DNA of 64,000 nucleotides, from assembly GCA_958431815.1 (NCBI GenBank), contig CAUASB010000007.1, forward strand, positions 34,073-98,072, read 5' to 3'. How positions within the stretch are numbered: the stretch's first letter is position 1; the number at the start of each line of letters is the position of its first letter. Origin of the DNA: an uncultured Eggerthella sp. GTDB taxonomy: Bacteria > Actinomycetota > Coriobacteriia > Coriobacteriales > Eggerthellaceae. This document shows, piece after piece, positions 35,772 to 44,713 of this stretch. Position numbers and translations under genes: made by a program. The notes under the pieces are model-generated. The model was given only the letters and a program-made list of their open reading frames with translations. It did no database searches and had not been told where the DNA came from.

Positions 35772-37253
35772 ATGGAAGAAGAAAAGCAGGAAGCGGCATC
35801 GGAGCCTACCTCGCGGGCTGCGAACGCTTCGATGCAAGATGGGCCGGGCAAGGCAAAACAGCTCGGAGTTTTCTCGTTCGAGGGCGATATCCCTCTTTCC
35901 CAGGCGGTGCCGCTTGGCTTGCAGCATGTGCTTGCCATGTTCGTCGGCAATCTCACGCCGTTGCTTATCGTTACCAGCGCCTGCGGCTTGGCGGGCGGTG
36001 AATTCGCCGATGTGCAGTTGGCGTTGTTGCAGAATGCCATGCTTATCGCCGGTGTGGTGACGTTGGTGCAGATATTCGGCATTGGCCCTGTTGGCGGCAA
36101 GGTTCCCATTATCATGGGCACGTCTTCCGGCTTCATCGGCGTGTTCAATTCCGTGGCTACCTCCATGGGCGGTGGCCTTATCGCTTACGGCGCCATCATG
36201 GGCGCGTCGCTTATCGGCGGTTTGTTCGAAACAGTTCTGGGCTTTTTCCTGAAGCCCCTTCGCAAGTTCTTCCCTGCCATTGTTACGGGCACGGTGGTGC
36301 TTTCCATCGGTCTGAGCCTTATCAGCGTTGGCGTTAACGCGTTCGGCGGCGGGAGCAGCGCAGCCGACTTCGGTTCGCTTGAGAACTTCTGCCTAGCGCT
36401 TATTGTGCTGGTGGTTATCCTGGCGGTGAAGCATGCAACCACGGGCTTTGTGAGCGCCTCTTCCATTTTGGTGGGTATCATTGCTGGCTACATTGCAGCA
36501 GGCATCATGGGTATGGTTTTGCCCACTACCGGCGTTACCGCTGATGGGGTTGAGTACACCAAGGCATGGGTGCTGGATTGGAGCAAGGTTGCCAATGCCG
36601 CCTGGTTTGCTGTTCCCGAGCTTATGCCGGTTCAGCCTGTGTTCGATATGCGCGCCATTGCGCCTGTTCTGGTGATGTTCATCGTTACTGCCGTTGAAAC
36701 GGTGGGCGACATTTCCGGTTGCATGCAGGGCGGTATGAACCGCGAGGCAACCGATAAAGAGCTTTCCGGCGGCGTCATGTGCGACGGCTTGGGTTCTTCC
36801 CTTGCTGCCGTGTTCGGCGTGTTGCCGAATACCTCGTTCAGCCAGAATGTTGGTTTGGTTACCATGACCAAGATGGTTAACCGCAAGGCTTTGGCGTGCG
36901 GCGCCGTGTTCCTTATCCTGTGCGGTCTGTGCCCGAAGCTGGGCGCGGTGGTTTCCATGATGCCCCAGTCCGTTCTGGGCGGCGCTGCGGTAATCATGTT
37001 CGCTTCCATTGTGGTAAGCGGTATTCAGCTCATTACGCGCGATCCTCTTACGCCGCGCAACCTCAGCATCGTTTCGGTTGCGTTGGGCTTGGGCTACGGC
37101 ATCGGCGCCAACCCCGCGGTGCTGGCAGGCGCGCCTGAAATGGTAAGCCTTGTCTTCGGCGGCTCGGGCATCGTGGCTGCAGCGGCAGTTGCCATCCTTC
37201 TGAACATCGTGCTGCCCAAAGATCCGCCTCTGATGAGGAGCGACGCGGAGTAG
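35772..37253 (+). CDS. Nucleobase:cation symporter (xanthine/uracil permease, NCS2 family)
   Basis: A 493-residue inner-membrane permease of the nucleobase-ascorbate transporter (NCS2) family, with 12-14 hydrophobic segments. The family signature QNVGLVTMTK is present, as are the QHVLAMFVGNLTPLL first helix and the TAVETVGDISG motif that lines the substrate site. The xanthine/urate branch is favoured by the adjacent molybdenum hydroxylase genes, although uracil cannot be excluded. ATG 35772 follows AGAGGAA. It precedes the convergent MocA-like gene and probably supplies purines to the hydroxylase. Confidence 0.92.
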   Translation: MEEEKQEAASEPTSRAANASMQDGPGKAKQLGVFSFEGDIPLSQAVPLGLQHVLAMFVGNLTPLLIVTSACGLAGGEFADVQLALLQNAMLIAGVVTLVQIFGIGPVGGKVPIIMGTSSGFIGVFNSVATSMGGGLIAYGAIMGASLIGGLFETVLGFFLKPLRKFFPAIVTGTVVLSIGLSLISVGVNAFGGGSSAADFGSLENFCLALIVLVVILAVKHATTGFVSASSILVGIIAGYIAAGIMGMVLPTTGVTADGVEYTKAWVLDWSKVANAAWFAVPELMPVQPVFDMRAIAPVLVMFIVTAVETVGDISGCMQGGMNREATDKELSGGVMCDGLGSSLAAVFGVLPNTSFSQNVGLVTMTKMVNRKALACGAVFLILCGLCPKLGAVVSMMPQSVLGGAAVIMFASIVVSGIQLITRDPLTPRNLSIVSVALGLGYGIGANPAVLAGAPEMVSLVFGGSGIVAAAAVAILLNIVLPKDPPLMRSDAE

Positions 37254-37267
37254 TCCTCATGCAAAAC

Positions 37268-37296
37268 GAAGAGCCTAGGCGTGCCCTGGGCTCTTC
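37268..37296. terminator. Weak hairpin between the permease and MocA-like genes
   Basis: Inverted repeat GAAGAGCC / GGCTCTTC (37268-37275 and 37289-37296) between convergent genes, with an A-rich left flank that gives a short U-run for the minus-strand gene. Confidence 0.5.
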
Positions 37297-37311
37297 TTAC
37301 GTTGTGGGCGT

Positions 37312-37965
37312 CTATTCGCAGCGGTGCTGATGCAAGTGGCGTTGAAGAGCTTGCAGGTCTTCAACGGTGTCCACATCGAACAGTTCCCATTCGTCGGCAA
37401 CTTCGACAATGCCAACCTGTTCAGGGTGCTTTGCTGCCACGAAGCCGCCTCCCTTGCAGGGTGGTAGCTGCCGAAGCTCGGCGAATGCCCAGCGCGGGAA
37501 CAGTACCGGAGCGCCTGGTTGGCCGTTGAAGCCGCACCGCCAAATACGGGTAGGGTTTTCTTCGAAGGCGTGCAGGAGGCCAGCGATGCTGTGCGCGCTG
37601 ATAAGCGGCTGGTCTGCTTGGACGAATGTGATGCTACGGCAGGTGCCAAGGGCGTTCATCCCTAAGCGGATTGCATCGTTGCGGTAGGGCTCGTGGTGAA
37701 GAATCGTTTCAACGCCTTGCGTGCGGCACAACTCGGCGATTTCTGCGGAGCGCGTGACCACCACTCGCTGTGCAAACAGGGCTTCGGTTGCCTGCAGGGC
37801 GTACTGGATCAGGGTAATGCCGCCGAGCTTCGCCATAAGCTTGTTGCTGCCGAAACGCGTTGCCCTCCCCGATGCCATGACAATGCAGCCATGGCCTATC
37901 TCGGGCGCATTGGCTAGGTGCGTTGTTGCACGGTACTCTTTTGCTTGTTCGTTGTTTTGATGCAT
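37312..37965 (-). CDS. MocA-like molybdenum cofactor nucleotidyltransferase
   Basis: A 217-residue NTP-transferase of the MobA/MocA class, which attaches CMP or GMP to molybdopterin to make the dinucleotide cofactor of molybdenum hydroxylases. Visible are IVMASGRATRFGSNKLMAKLGG (nucleotide-binding loop), VQADQPL (metal-binding, DMP-like) and the terminal DVDTVEDLQAL. Xanthine-dehydrogenase-type enzymes use the cytosine dinucleotide, so MocA-type activity fits the context. I prefer ATG 37965; a GTG at 38004 is in frame, but it overlaps the likely -10 element. It is divergent from the hydroxylase operon across about 70-110 bases. Confidence 0.85.
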   Translation of the reverse strand: MHQNNEQAKEYRATTHLANAPEIGHGCIVMASGRATRFGSNKLMAKLGGITLIQYALQATEALFAQRVVVTRSAEIAELCRTQGVETILHHEPYRNDAIRLGMNALGTCRSITFVQADQPLISAHSIAGLLHAFEENPTRIWRCGFNGQPGAPVLFPRWAFAELRQLPPCKGGGFVAAKHPEQVGIVEVADEWELFDVDTVEDLQALQRHLHQHRCE

Positions 37966-38004
37966 TGGGGCTAGTAGTTGTTCGGAAGCCGCGTATTCGC
38001 TCAC

Positions 38005-38035
38005 AGTATAATCATGCTAGTTAGGTAAACCTCAA
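38005..38035. promoter_or_regulatory. Overlapping divergent promoter of the MocA-like gene and the hydroxylase operon
   Basis: TATAAT (38007-38012) can serve as -10 for the plus strand. The overlapping complement TATACT (38005-38010) can serve for the minus strand, with TTGAGG (38030-38035, minus strand) 19 bases away. The two directions would compete for polymerase. Confidence 0.4.
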
Positions 38036-38073
38036 GTAATGGGGCGAGTGACATTTATTCTTTCCAAAAATAC

Positions 38074-38844
38074 GTGCGAGCCGAAAGCCTGGAAGAGGCG
38101 TGGGAGCTCAACCAAAAGAAGCGAACCCGCATAATTGCCGGTGGCATGTGGCTGAAGATGGGCGACCATTCCATAGGCACTGCCATCGACCTGTGCGATT
38201 TGGGCTTGGACCAGATCGAGGAAACCGAAGAAGAGTTCCGCTTGGGAGCAATGGTAACGCTCCGCCAGATGGAAAAGCACCCTGGTTTGGCTGCCTATTC
38301 CTGCGGTGCAGTTGAAGACGCTTTTAAGGATATTGTGGGCGTCCAGTTCCGCAACGGTGCCACGCTCGGTGGCAGCTTGTGGCGACGCATGGGCTTTTCC
38401 GATATCGTCACGGTTTTCATGGCAATGGACAGCTTCGTTGAGCTGTTCGACGGCGGCACTGTTCCGCTCGAAGAATTCGTTTCAAGCAAATACGACAACG
38501 ACATCCTGGTGCGCCTGATTGTGAAGAAGACGCCTGGTGCCTTCGCCTACCAGGCGGTTCGCAAGCAGCGCACTGACCTGCCGTCGCTCAATTGCGCTGC
38601 CGCCAAGGTTGGCGGCGAGTATCGCGTGGTGGTGGGATCACGTCCTGCGCGCGCCATGATGCTGCGCGATGAACAGGGCATTTTGGCAGAAGGCATCACG
38701 GAAGAATCCGTCCAGGCATTTGCGGAGTACGCACAGCGTGTTGTTCCCGTGTCGAGCAACATGTGGGGCAGTGTCGAATACCGTAGCGCCCTGGTGCCTG
38801 TTTTGACGCGCCGTGCCCTGTTGGCGCTGGGGGAGGTGCAGTAA
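38074..38844 (+). CDS. Molybdenum hydroxylase FAD-binding subunit
   Basis: The FAD subunit of a xanthine-dehydrogenase-type molybdenum hydroxylase, passing electrons from the iron-sulfur centres to NAD or another acceptor. About 256 residues are read from GTG 38074. The flavin-binding loop RIIAGGMWLKMGD and the second motif RNGATLGGSLWRRMGFSDI are visible. Homologous sequence seems to begin earlier: the in-frame codons before GTG read YSFQKY, as expected at the N-terminus of this family, and the only upstream initiator is ATT at 38053 (also possible at eight bases from GGGG). The stop overlaps the 2Fe-2S gene start by one base. Confidence 0.88.
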   Translation: MRAESLEEAWELNQKKRTRIIAGGMWLKMGDHSIGTAIDLCDLGLDQIEETEEEFRLGAMVTLRQMEKHPGLAAYSCGAVEDAFKDIVGVQFRNGATLGGSLWRRMGFSDIVTVFMAMDSFVELFDGGTVPLEEFVSSKYDNDILVRLIVKKTPGAFAYQAVRKQRTDLPSLNCAAAKVGGEYRVVVGSRPARAMMLRDEQGILAEGITEESVQAFAEYAQRVVPVSSNMWGSVEYRSALVPVLTRRALLALGEVQ

Positions 38845-39317
38845 TGGAAGTCAAGATCAAGCTGAACGGCAAGATGATTGCCGACGACGTTCCCGTCGAT
38901 ATGCCGCTGATCGATTTTCTGCGCAAGCATGGCTGCTTCAGCGTGAAGCGCGGCTGTGAAACGTCAAGCTGCGGCTTGTGCACGGTGTTGCTGGACGATG
39001 AGCCCGTGCTATCATGCTCGGTGCTGGTTGCGCGCGCCGATGGCCACGGCGTGCAAACGCTTGAAGGGCTGCAGGACGAAGCGTCCGAGTTCGTCGGGTT
39101 CATTGCCGACCAGGGCGCCGATCAATGCGGGTTCTGCAACCCGGGCTTCGTGATGAATACCATTGCGCTTCTGCGTGAAAACCCCGACCCCACTGATGAA
39201 GAGATTTTGGCGTACTTGAGCGGCAACCTGTGTCGTTGCTCGGGCTATGTTGGGCAGCTGCGTGGCATCCGCGCATTCCTGGACAGCAAGAAGGCGGAAG
39301 GGGCCAAACGTGGATAA
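38844..39317 (+). CDS. Molybdenum hydroxylase 2Fe-2S subunit
   Basis: A 157-residue iron-sulfur subunit (CoxS/XdhC-of-E. coli type). It carries a plant-ferredoxin-like [2Fe-2S] site, Cys 38, 43, 46 and 58 (RGCETSSCGLC), and a second [2Fe-2S] site in the C-terminal helical domain, Cys 95, 98, 130 and 132 (QCGFCNPGF and LCRCSGY). It links the Mo and FAD subunits electrically. The downstream Mo subunit GTG lies inside its last codons (eight-base overlap), implying coupled translation and fixed stoichiometry. Confidence 0.95.
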   Translation: MEVKIKLNGKMIADDVPVDMPLIDFLRKHGCFSVKRGCETSSCGLCTVLLDDEPVLSCSVLVARADGHGVQTLEGLQDEASEFVGFIADQGADQCGFCNPGFVMNTIALLRENPDPTDEEILAYLSGNLCRCSGYVGQLRGIRAFLDSKKAEGAKRG

Positions 39318-41604
39318 GCGCGCGTACTGTTCGGTGGGCAAGTCGGTCCGTAAGAAGGATTCCCTCCAACTATTGCTGGGCAAGCCCGTGTACACCGACG
39401 ACATCACACCCGATGCCTTGGTGGTGAAGCTGCTGCGAAGCCCCCATGCCAACGCCATCGTGGAAGCCATCGACACGTCGAAGGCAAAGAAGGTTCCTGG
39501 CGTGGTGGACGTGTACACCTGGGAGGATGTTCCCAATCGCCGTTTCTCCAACGCGGGCCAAACTTACCCGGAAACCAGCCCCTATGATCGCCTGATTATC
39601 GACCGGCACGTGCGCTTTGTGGGCGATGTAGTTGCCATCGTGGCTGCCGAAGACGAAGCGGCCGCCAACAAGGCCCTTTCGCGCATTAAAGTGAGTTACG
39701 AGGTACTGGAGCCGGTGCTGGATTTCCGCACGGCACGGGAAAACCCTGTTCTGGTGCACCCCGAAGACGACTGGAAGATGCTGTGCGATTTGGGCTCGGA
39801 CGTTAAGCACAACCTGGTTTCGAACACCGCCGATGCCGATGGCGACATCGAAGCGGTGCTTGCCGACTGCGACATTGTTTTGGAGCGCACGTATCATACC
39901 AAGGCGTACAACCAGGCCATGATGGAAACGTTCCGCACGTTCACGCAGTTCGACCGCTATGGGCGCCTGCACGTGATTTCCTCCACGCAGATCGTGTTCC
40001 ATGTGCGCCGCATTCTTTCGAACGCCTTGGGGATACCGAAAAGCCGCATCCGCGTTGAAAAGCCGCGCATTGGCGGCGGTTTCGGCGCGAAGCAGACAGC
40101 GGTAAGCGAGGTGTACCCGGCGTTCGTAACTATGAAAACGGGCCGCCCTGCCATGTGCATCTTCTCGCGCAAGGAATCGCAAACCTGCGGCTCCCCGCGT
40201 CATGAAATGCAGATCAAGGTGCGCCTTGGCGCCAACAACGATGGGCGCATTCGTGCGTTGGACGTGAACACGCTTTCCAACACCGGCGCGTACGGTGAGC
40301 ACGGTTGGGCTACTTCGGGCCTTACTGGGCACAAGTCCATTCCGCTGTACACCGGCTCGCTTGAAGCCTTCAAGTTCAACGCCGATGTGGTGTACACGAA
40401 TATGCAGCCTTCAGGTGCGTATCGCGGCTTCGGTGCCACGCAGGGCCAGTTCGCCGTTGAAACTACGGTGAACGAGCTTGCCGAAACGTTGGGCATCGAC
40501 CCGGTTGCCTTGCGCGAGCGCAATATGGTGCGTGAGGGCATGGCCATGCCAGCCTACTACGGCGAAACCACGAACTCATGTGCGCTCGACCGCTGCATGG
40601 AGCGCTGCAAGGAGCTGTTCGGCTGGGAAGAAAAGTACCCCGTGCGCGACATGGGCAACGGGAAGGTCCGCGCGGTGGGCGTGGGCATGTCCATGCAGGG
40701 CTCGGGCATTTCGGGCGTTGACGTTGGGTCGGTCACCGTGAAGCTGATTGACGACGGAACGTTTACCCTGCTCATCGGCGCGGCGGATATGGGAACGGGC
40801 TGTGACACGATTCTTGCCCAGATGGTGGCCGAGCATATGGACTGCTCGGTCGACGGCGTTACGGTGTTCGGCGCCGACACCGATGCCTCTCCGTACGATT
40901 CGGGCTCGTATGCTTCTTCTACCACCTACGTAACGGGTATGGCGGTGCAGAAGGCGTGCGACCAGCTGAAGGAAAAGCTGTGCGCCATTGCCGCCGAGCT
41001 GCTGGAATGTCCGGCCGACGAGCTGCGCTATGAAGACGGACAGGTGCTGCAGGAGAGCACGGGCAAAACCGTTTCCCTCGCCGAGATCGCTGTGAAAAGC
41101 CAGTGCAGCAACGACGTTTCGCCCGAGGCAACCGCTATGCACACGTCGCCTGTTTCGCCACCGCCGTTCATGGTGGGCATGGCCGAAATCGAGCTTGACC
41201 GAGAAACCGGTGTGGTGCAGGTGCTGAACTACACCAGCGTGGTGGATTGCGGCATTGCCATCAACCCGGCATTGGCGCGCATTCAGGCGGAAGGCGGCAT
41301 CGTGCAGGGCATTGGGCACACGCTCATGGAAGACGTAACGCGTACTCCTGCGGGCAAGATCCGCGAATCGAGCTTCCTCACGTATCGTTTGCCCACCCGT
41401 TTGGATACCGGCAACATCACGGTTGAATTCGAGGACTCGTACGAGCCCACCGGTCCGTTCGGCGCGAAGTCCATCGGCGAGATCGTTATCAACACGCCTG
41501 CTCCTGCCATTACCCATGCAATCTACCGTGCAACAGGTGTTTGGCATCGCGAACTGCCTATCTTGCCCGAGCATATTCTGCTGGCCAAGACCGAGGAGCA
41601 GTAA
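39310..41604 (+). CDS. Molybdenum hydroxylase catalytic subunit (xanthine dehydrogenase family, likely selenium-dependent type)
   Basis: The 764-residue molybdopterin-binding subunit of the xanthine dehydrogenase family. Signature segments are YTDDITPDALVVKLLRSPHA at the start, the RIGGGFGAKQ molybdopterin loop, PSGAYRGFGATQ and a late PAPAITHAIYRATGVWHRELP ending. It hydroxylates a purine-like heterocycle at a Mo centre. The gene starts at GTG 39310 after a GGAAGGGG site. Because yqeC, yqeB and an XdhC-type factor follow directly, it is probably a selenium-dependent hydroxylase, whose selenium is a labile ligand of Mo rather than selenocysteine; there is no in-frame TGA. The substrate (xanthine, hypoxanthine or another purine) is inferred from the neighbours. 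Confidence 0.93.
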   Translation: MDKRAYCSVGKSVRKKDSLQLLLGKPVYTDDITPDALVVKLLRSPHANAIVEAIDTSKAKKVPGVVDVYTWEDVPNRRFSNAGQTYPETSPYDRLIIDRHVRFVGDVVAIVAAEDEAAANKALSRIKVSYEVLEPVLDFRTARENPVLVHPEDDWKMLCDLGSDVKHNLVSNTADADGDIEAVLADCDIVLERTYHTKAYNQAMMETFRTFTQFDRYGRLHVISSTQIVFHVRRILSNALGIPKSRIRVEKPRIGGGFGAKQTAVSEVYPAFVTMKTGRPAMCIFSRKESQTCGSPRHEMQIKVRLGANNDGRIRALDVNTLSNTGAYGEHGWATSGLTGHKSIPLYTGSLEAFKFNADVVYTNMQPSGAYRGFGATQGQFAVETTVNELAETLGIDPVALRERNMVREGMAMPAYYGETTNSCALDRCMERCKELFGWEEKYPVRDMGNGKVRAVGVGMSMQGSGISGVDVGSVTVKLIDDGTFTLLIGAADMGTGCDTILAQMVAEHMDCSVDGVTVFGADTDASPYDSGSYASSTTYVTGMAVQKACDQLKEKLCAIAAELLECPADELRYEDGQVLQESTGKTVSLAEIAVKSQCSNDVSPEATAMHTSPVSPPPFMVGMAEIELDRETGVVQVLNYTSVVDCGIAINPALARIQAEGGIVQGIGHTLMEDVTRTPAGKIRESSFLTYRLPTRLDTGNITVEFEDSYEPTGPFGAKSIGEIVINTPAPAITHAIYRATGVWHRELPILPEHILLAKTEEQ

Positions 41605-41615
41605 TCTTAAGCACG

Positions 41616-42275
41616 GTGTTGCATATCGAACGCGGGGTAACGGCCCTGATCGGCGGCGGGGGCAAAACCACGCTGCTGCGCATGCTGGCGGAAGAACTTT
41701 CACGGAAGGGGCGCGTTGTGGTGGCTACCAGCACCAAGATGCTGGTGCCCGACTGGTGCCCAGTTCTGATCGACACATCGGCTGGGAATATCGAGCAGGT
41801 GCTTCTGCTCAATTCCCCTGTGTGTGTGGGAAGCATCCACGAGCTAACGGGGAAGTTGGACGCGCCGAGTGTTCCGTTTGCCCGTTTGGCTGTGCTGGCC
41901 GACTACGTGCTGGTGGAGGCCGATGGCTCGAAGGGGCTTCCGCTCAAGGCGCATGCTCCGCACGAGCCGGTTGTTCCCTCGCGCGCAAACAACGTGGTTT
42001 GCGTGGTTGGCATTGACGGGGTGGGCAAGCCCCTTTCGCAGGTATGCCATCGGCCGGAACGATTCGCCAAGTTGGCGGGCGCTTCGACCGTTGATGCCGT
42101 TACGCCCAAGATGATTGCTGCCGTTTTGGAAGCCGAGGGCCTTCATCAGCGGGTGTATGTGAACAAGGTGGAAACCGCCGCCGAATGGCGCAGTGCTGAA
42201 GAGCTTGCACGCTGTTCCAGCACTCCCGTTGTGGCAGGAAGCCTTTGGAAGGGAGAGTTTCGATGCTTGCAGTAA
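41616..42275 (+). CDS. yqeC: Selenium-dependent molybdenum hydroxylase accessory protein YqeC
   Basis: About 219 residues. The P-loop GGGGKTTLL near the N-terminus and the LVEADGSKGLPLKAHAPHEPV motif identify the YqeC family, found almost only beside yqeB and selenium-dependent molybdenum hydroxylases. It is thought to help place selenium in the cofactor, although the reaction is unproven. The start is uncertain: GTG 41616 is the first usual start codon after the upstream stop. However, the GAGGAG site (41593-41598) is spaced for a start near 41604-41607, where only ATC or TTA occur. It overlaps yqeB by 13 bases. Confidence 0.9.
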   Translation: MLHIERGVTALIGGGGKTTLLRMLAEELSRKGRVVVATSTKMLVPDWCPVLIDTSAGNIEQVLLLNSPVCVGSIHELTGKLDAPSVPFARLAVLADYVLVEADGSKGLPLKAHAPHEPVVPSRANNVVCVVGIDGVGKPLSQVCHRPERFAKLAGASTVDAVTPKMIAAVLEAEGLHQRVYVNKVETAAEWRSAEELARCSSTPVVAGSLWKGEFRCLQ

Positions 42276-43066
42276 TTCGTGGGGCAGGCGATATCGCCAG
42301 CGCTATCGCGCTGCGCTTGGTACGTTCGGGCATTTCGGCGGTGATGACCGAGGTTCCGCATCCCCTGACCGTTCGTAGGACGGTTGCGTTCAGCGAAGCG
42401 GTTCGCTTGGGAAAAACCCAGGTGGAAGGTGTTTCTGCCGTGCTTGCCAAGGATGCCGCACAGGCAGCTGCGTTGCTGGAGCAGGGCAGCGTTGTTCCCG
42501 TACTGGTAGACCCTGAATGCACGTGTTTGAGCTTGTGCCCCGATGTGGTGGTTGATGCCATTCTGGCCAAGCAGAATTTGGGTACCTCTATAGACATGGC
42601 GCCGGTGGTGATTGGCGTGGGGCCAGGGTTCACGGCTCAGGTAGATTGCCACGCGGTGGTGGAAACCATGCGCGGGCACACCTTGGGGCGTGCTTACTAC
42701 CAAGGTTCGGCCCTTCCCAATACGGCGGTGCCGGGCCTCGTGGGCGGCTTTGCGGGCGAGCGCGTGCTGCGTGCACCGGCAGATGGCGTGTTCCATGAGG
42801 TTTCCTCTATTGGCGATGCGGTTGAGCAGGGCCAGGTTGTCGCCTACGTGAACGATGCCCCTGTCCATGCCACGCTCAACGGTGTGCTTCGCGGGCTTAT
42901 TGCCGAAGGCGTGCCGGTTGCCGCAGGGCTGAAGTGCGGTGATGTTGACCCGCGCGGCGATGCCAGCTATTGCGTCTTGGTGTCCGACAAGGGCCTGGCA
43001 GTGGCGGGCGGCGTGCTTGAAGCTATCCTTCATCTAAGCGGCGCCCTTTCGTATTTCGGGGAATAG
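42263..43066 (+). CDS. yqeB: Selenium-dependent molybdenum cofactor protein YqeB
   Basis: A 267-residue protein of the EF2563/YqeB family, a marker for selenium-dependent molybdenum hydroxylases. The N-terminal LAVIRGAGDIASAIALRLVRSGI is a Rossmann-like motif, FSEAVRLGKTQVEGV follows, and the C-terminal part has a biotinyl/lipoyl-like hairpin (RAPADGVFHEVSSIGDAVEQGQVVA). ATG 42263 has an AAGGGAGAG site, just inside the end of yqeC. The precise chemistry is not established; a role in selenium insertion is the accepted inference. Confidence 0.92.
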   Translation: MLAVIRGAGDIASAIALRLVRSGISAVMTEVPHPLTVRRTVAFSEAVRLGKTQVEGVSAVLAKDAAQAAALLEQGSVVPVLVDPECTCLSLCPDVVVDAILAKQNLGTSIDMAPVVIGVGPGFTAQVDCHAVVETMRGHTLGRAYYQGSALPNTAVPGLVGGFAGERVLRAPADGVFHEVSSIGDAVEQGQVVAYVNDAPVHATLNGVLRGLIAEGVPVAAGLKCGDVDPRGDASYCVLVSDKGLAVAGGVLEAILHLSGALSYFGE

Positions 43067-43077
43067 GAAGACAGTAG

Positions 43078-44076
43078 ATGCGTGAAATTGCAGAACATAT
43101 TGGTAAGTCCTTGGACTGCGGCATCGATACCGTTTTGGTTACCGTGGTGCAGGGTAGGGGCTCGACGCCACGCCATGGCGGATCGCAGATGCTGATAGAT
43201 GCTAAGGGGCTTGCTTGCGGCACCATTGGCGGCGGCGCGGTGGAAGCCCATGGCATAAAGGTTGCTTCGACGTTGCTTGGCCAGCGTAAGGCCCGTGTGG
43301 AGGATTTGGGCCTGAGGAAAGATTTGGGAATGGCATGCGGGGGCGGCGCAACGCTTCTGTTCACGCCCATCTGCGCCAACGACGAGGAATGGCGCGCGGT
43401 GGCGTCTGCTCTTCTTCGTTGCTATAGCAAGCGCATAGATGCCTGCTTGGCTTTGCGATGCGTTGTGGGCGAAGAGCCGTTTGAAGGGGGCGTTGCCCTG
43501 TTCGATGTCAACAGCGCTTTGTTGGCAGGGCATGGTGGAGTCGATGCGGATTCGCTTGGCGGTTTGTGCGAGTCGCATAATGCTGGCAGCTGGTTTGTGA
43601 TGCCGGTTTCCCTTCCCGTGCGTGCCATCGTCTTCGGTGGCGGCCATGTGGGGCGTGCTACCGTTGAGGCCTTAGCGCGCGTGGGGTTTGCGTGCACTCT
43701 CTACGACAATCGTCCCGAATTTGCCGTGCCAGAGCGTTTCCCCTTGGCGCAAGAGGTGATATGCGGCAGCTACCAGGACATTGCTGCATCGTTCGCCTTC
43801 GATAAACGTGATTTCGTCCTTATCATGACAAGCGGCCACGAATCGGATTTTGCAGTGTTGGAGCAAGCTCTGCGCCAGCCGTTGGCATATGTCGGGATGA
43901 TGGGCTCGCGCAGGAAAATTGCCACCGGCCGCGCCCGTATGCTGGAAGCTGGCATTTCCGAGGAAGCGTTCGATACGGTGAATGCACCTATCGGGCTGGA
44001 AATCGAGGCCGAAACACCTGAGGAAATAGCCGTCAGCATCGCTGCCGAATGCATCTTGCGCCGCGCGCGGGGCTGA
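43078..44076 (+). CDS. XdhC/CoxI-family molybdenum cofactor maturation protein
   Basis: A 332-residue protein of the XdhC family, which binds the molybdenum cofactor and hands the sulfurated (or here possibly selenated) form to the apo-hydroxylase. The N-terminal XdhC_CoxI domain shows VVQGRGSTPRHGGSQM and GTIGGGAVE. The C-terminal Rossmann domain shows VFGGGHVGRATVEALARVGF, ICGSYQ and VGMMGSRRKI. It starts 12 bases after yqeB with an AGGAAG site and completes the operon. Confidence 0.93.
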   Translation: MREIAEHIGKSLDCGIDTVLVTVVQGRGSTPRHGGSQMLIDAKGLACGTIGGGAVEAHGIKVASTLLGQRKARVEDLGLRKDLGMACGGGATLLFTPICANDEEWRAVASALLRCYSKRIDACLALRCVVGEEPFEGGVALFDVNSALLAGHGGVDADSLGGLCESHNAGSWFVMPVSLPVRAIVFGGGHVGRATVEALARVGFACTLYDNRPEFAVPERFPLAQEVICGSYQDIAASFAFDKRDFVLIMTSGHESDFAVLEQALRQPLAYVGMMGSRRKIATGRARMLEAGISEEAFDTVNAPIGLEIEAETPEEIAVSIAAECILRRARG

Positions 44077-44156
44077 ACAGCTGCTAAGGGTGGCTGCGAC
44101 GCCTCCGTTTTGCGAGAATAGAAGGGTAGTTTTGGGGACTATTCAGGAGGGACGTC

Positions 44157-44663
44157 ATGGAAGAAACCAACGACATCCAAGCGCTTATGGAGCGTATCAA
44201 GGAACAGGAAACTGCCTACGAGTTCGACAGCATCGATGAAGAGCTTGCCTTGCAGATGGGGCTTTATGTGGTTCGCCGCGCTAAAGAGCTTGGCAAGCCG
44301 GTGGCAACGCGCATTACCGTGAATCGCCGCACGCTGTTCTCGTTTTCGATGGCGGGCACGAAGCCTGAAAGCGATAACTGGCTTCGCCGCAAGGAAAATC
44401 TTGCGTATGCCACGAACCAAAGTTCCTATTACTGGGAGTGCTGGTGCGAACAGGGCCTGCATCCTTTCGAGTGGCGTGGTATGACGTATGAAGATTACGC
44501 GCCGGCAGGTGGGTGCTTCCCCTTGTGCGTGAAGGGCGTTGGCATGGTGGGCACCCTTACCATTTCCGGCATGGCAAGCCATGAAGATCATGCGCTGGCC
44601 TTCGAAACGGTGGGGAAGGCGGCCGAAGGCACGCTGGGGATAGATGTTTCCGGTTTGCTGTAA
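44157..44663 (+). CDS. UPF0303/heme-binding-domain family protein
   Basis: A 168-residue protein of the UPF0303 branch of the GlcG/HbpS-like (DUF336) family. It has the segment PVATRITVNRRTLFSFSMAGTKPESDNWLRRKE and the GGCFPL and GTLTISGM segments typical of it. Some relatives bind or degrade heme, but the function of this branch is not proven. ATG 44157 has AGGAGGG. It lies 80 bases after the XdhC-type gene in the same direction and ends at a strong terminator, so it could be the last cistron of the locus or independent. Confidence 0.8.
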   Translation: MEETNDIQALMERIKEQETAYEFDSIDEELALQMGLYVVRRAKELGKPVATRITVNRRTLFSFSMAGTKPESDNWLRRKENLAYATNQSSYYWECWCEQGLHPFEWRGMTYEDYAPAGGCFPLCVKGVGMVGTLTISGMASHEDHALAFETVGKAAEGTLGIDVSGLL

Positions 44664-44674
44664 CGTCACTATTG

Positions 44675-44713
44675 AACGGGCCTGATGGGATGTTCCCTCA
44701 GGCCCGTTTGTTT
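44675..44713. terminator. Bidirectional terminator between the UPF0303 and adenine deaminase genes
   Basis: Inverted repeat AACGGGCCTGA (44675-44685) and TCAGGCCCGTT (44698-44708), with an inner GGGA/TCCC extension, then TTTGTTT. It overlaps the end of the minus-strand adenine deaminase gene. Confidence 0.85.

Noticed and set aside
35443..35799. 118-codon minus-strand and 85-codon plus-strand frames in the kinase/permease gap
   Set aside because: No ribosome-binding sites with proper spacing, low-complexity composition, no recognisable pattern.
39310..41604. Selenocysteine codon in the Mo subunit
   Set aside because: The frame has no internal TGA; any selenium would be a cofactor ligand, as in other selenium-dependent hydroxylases.
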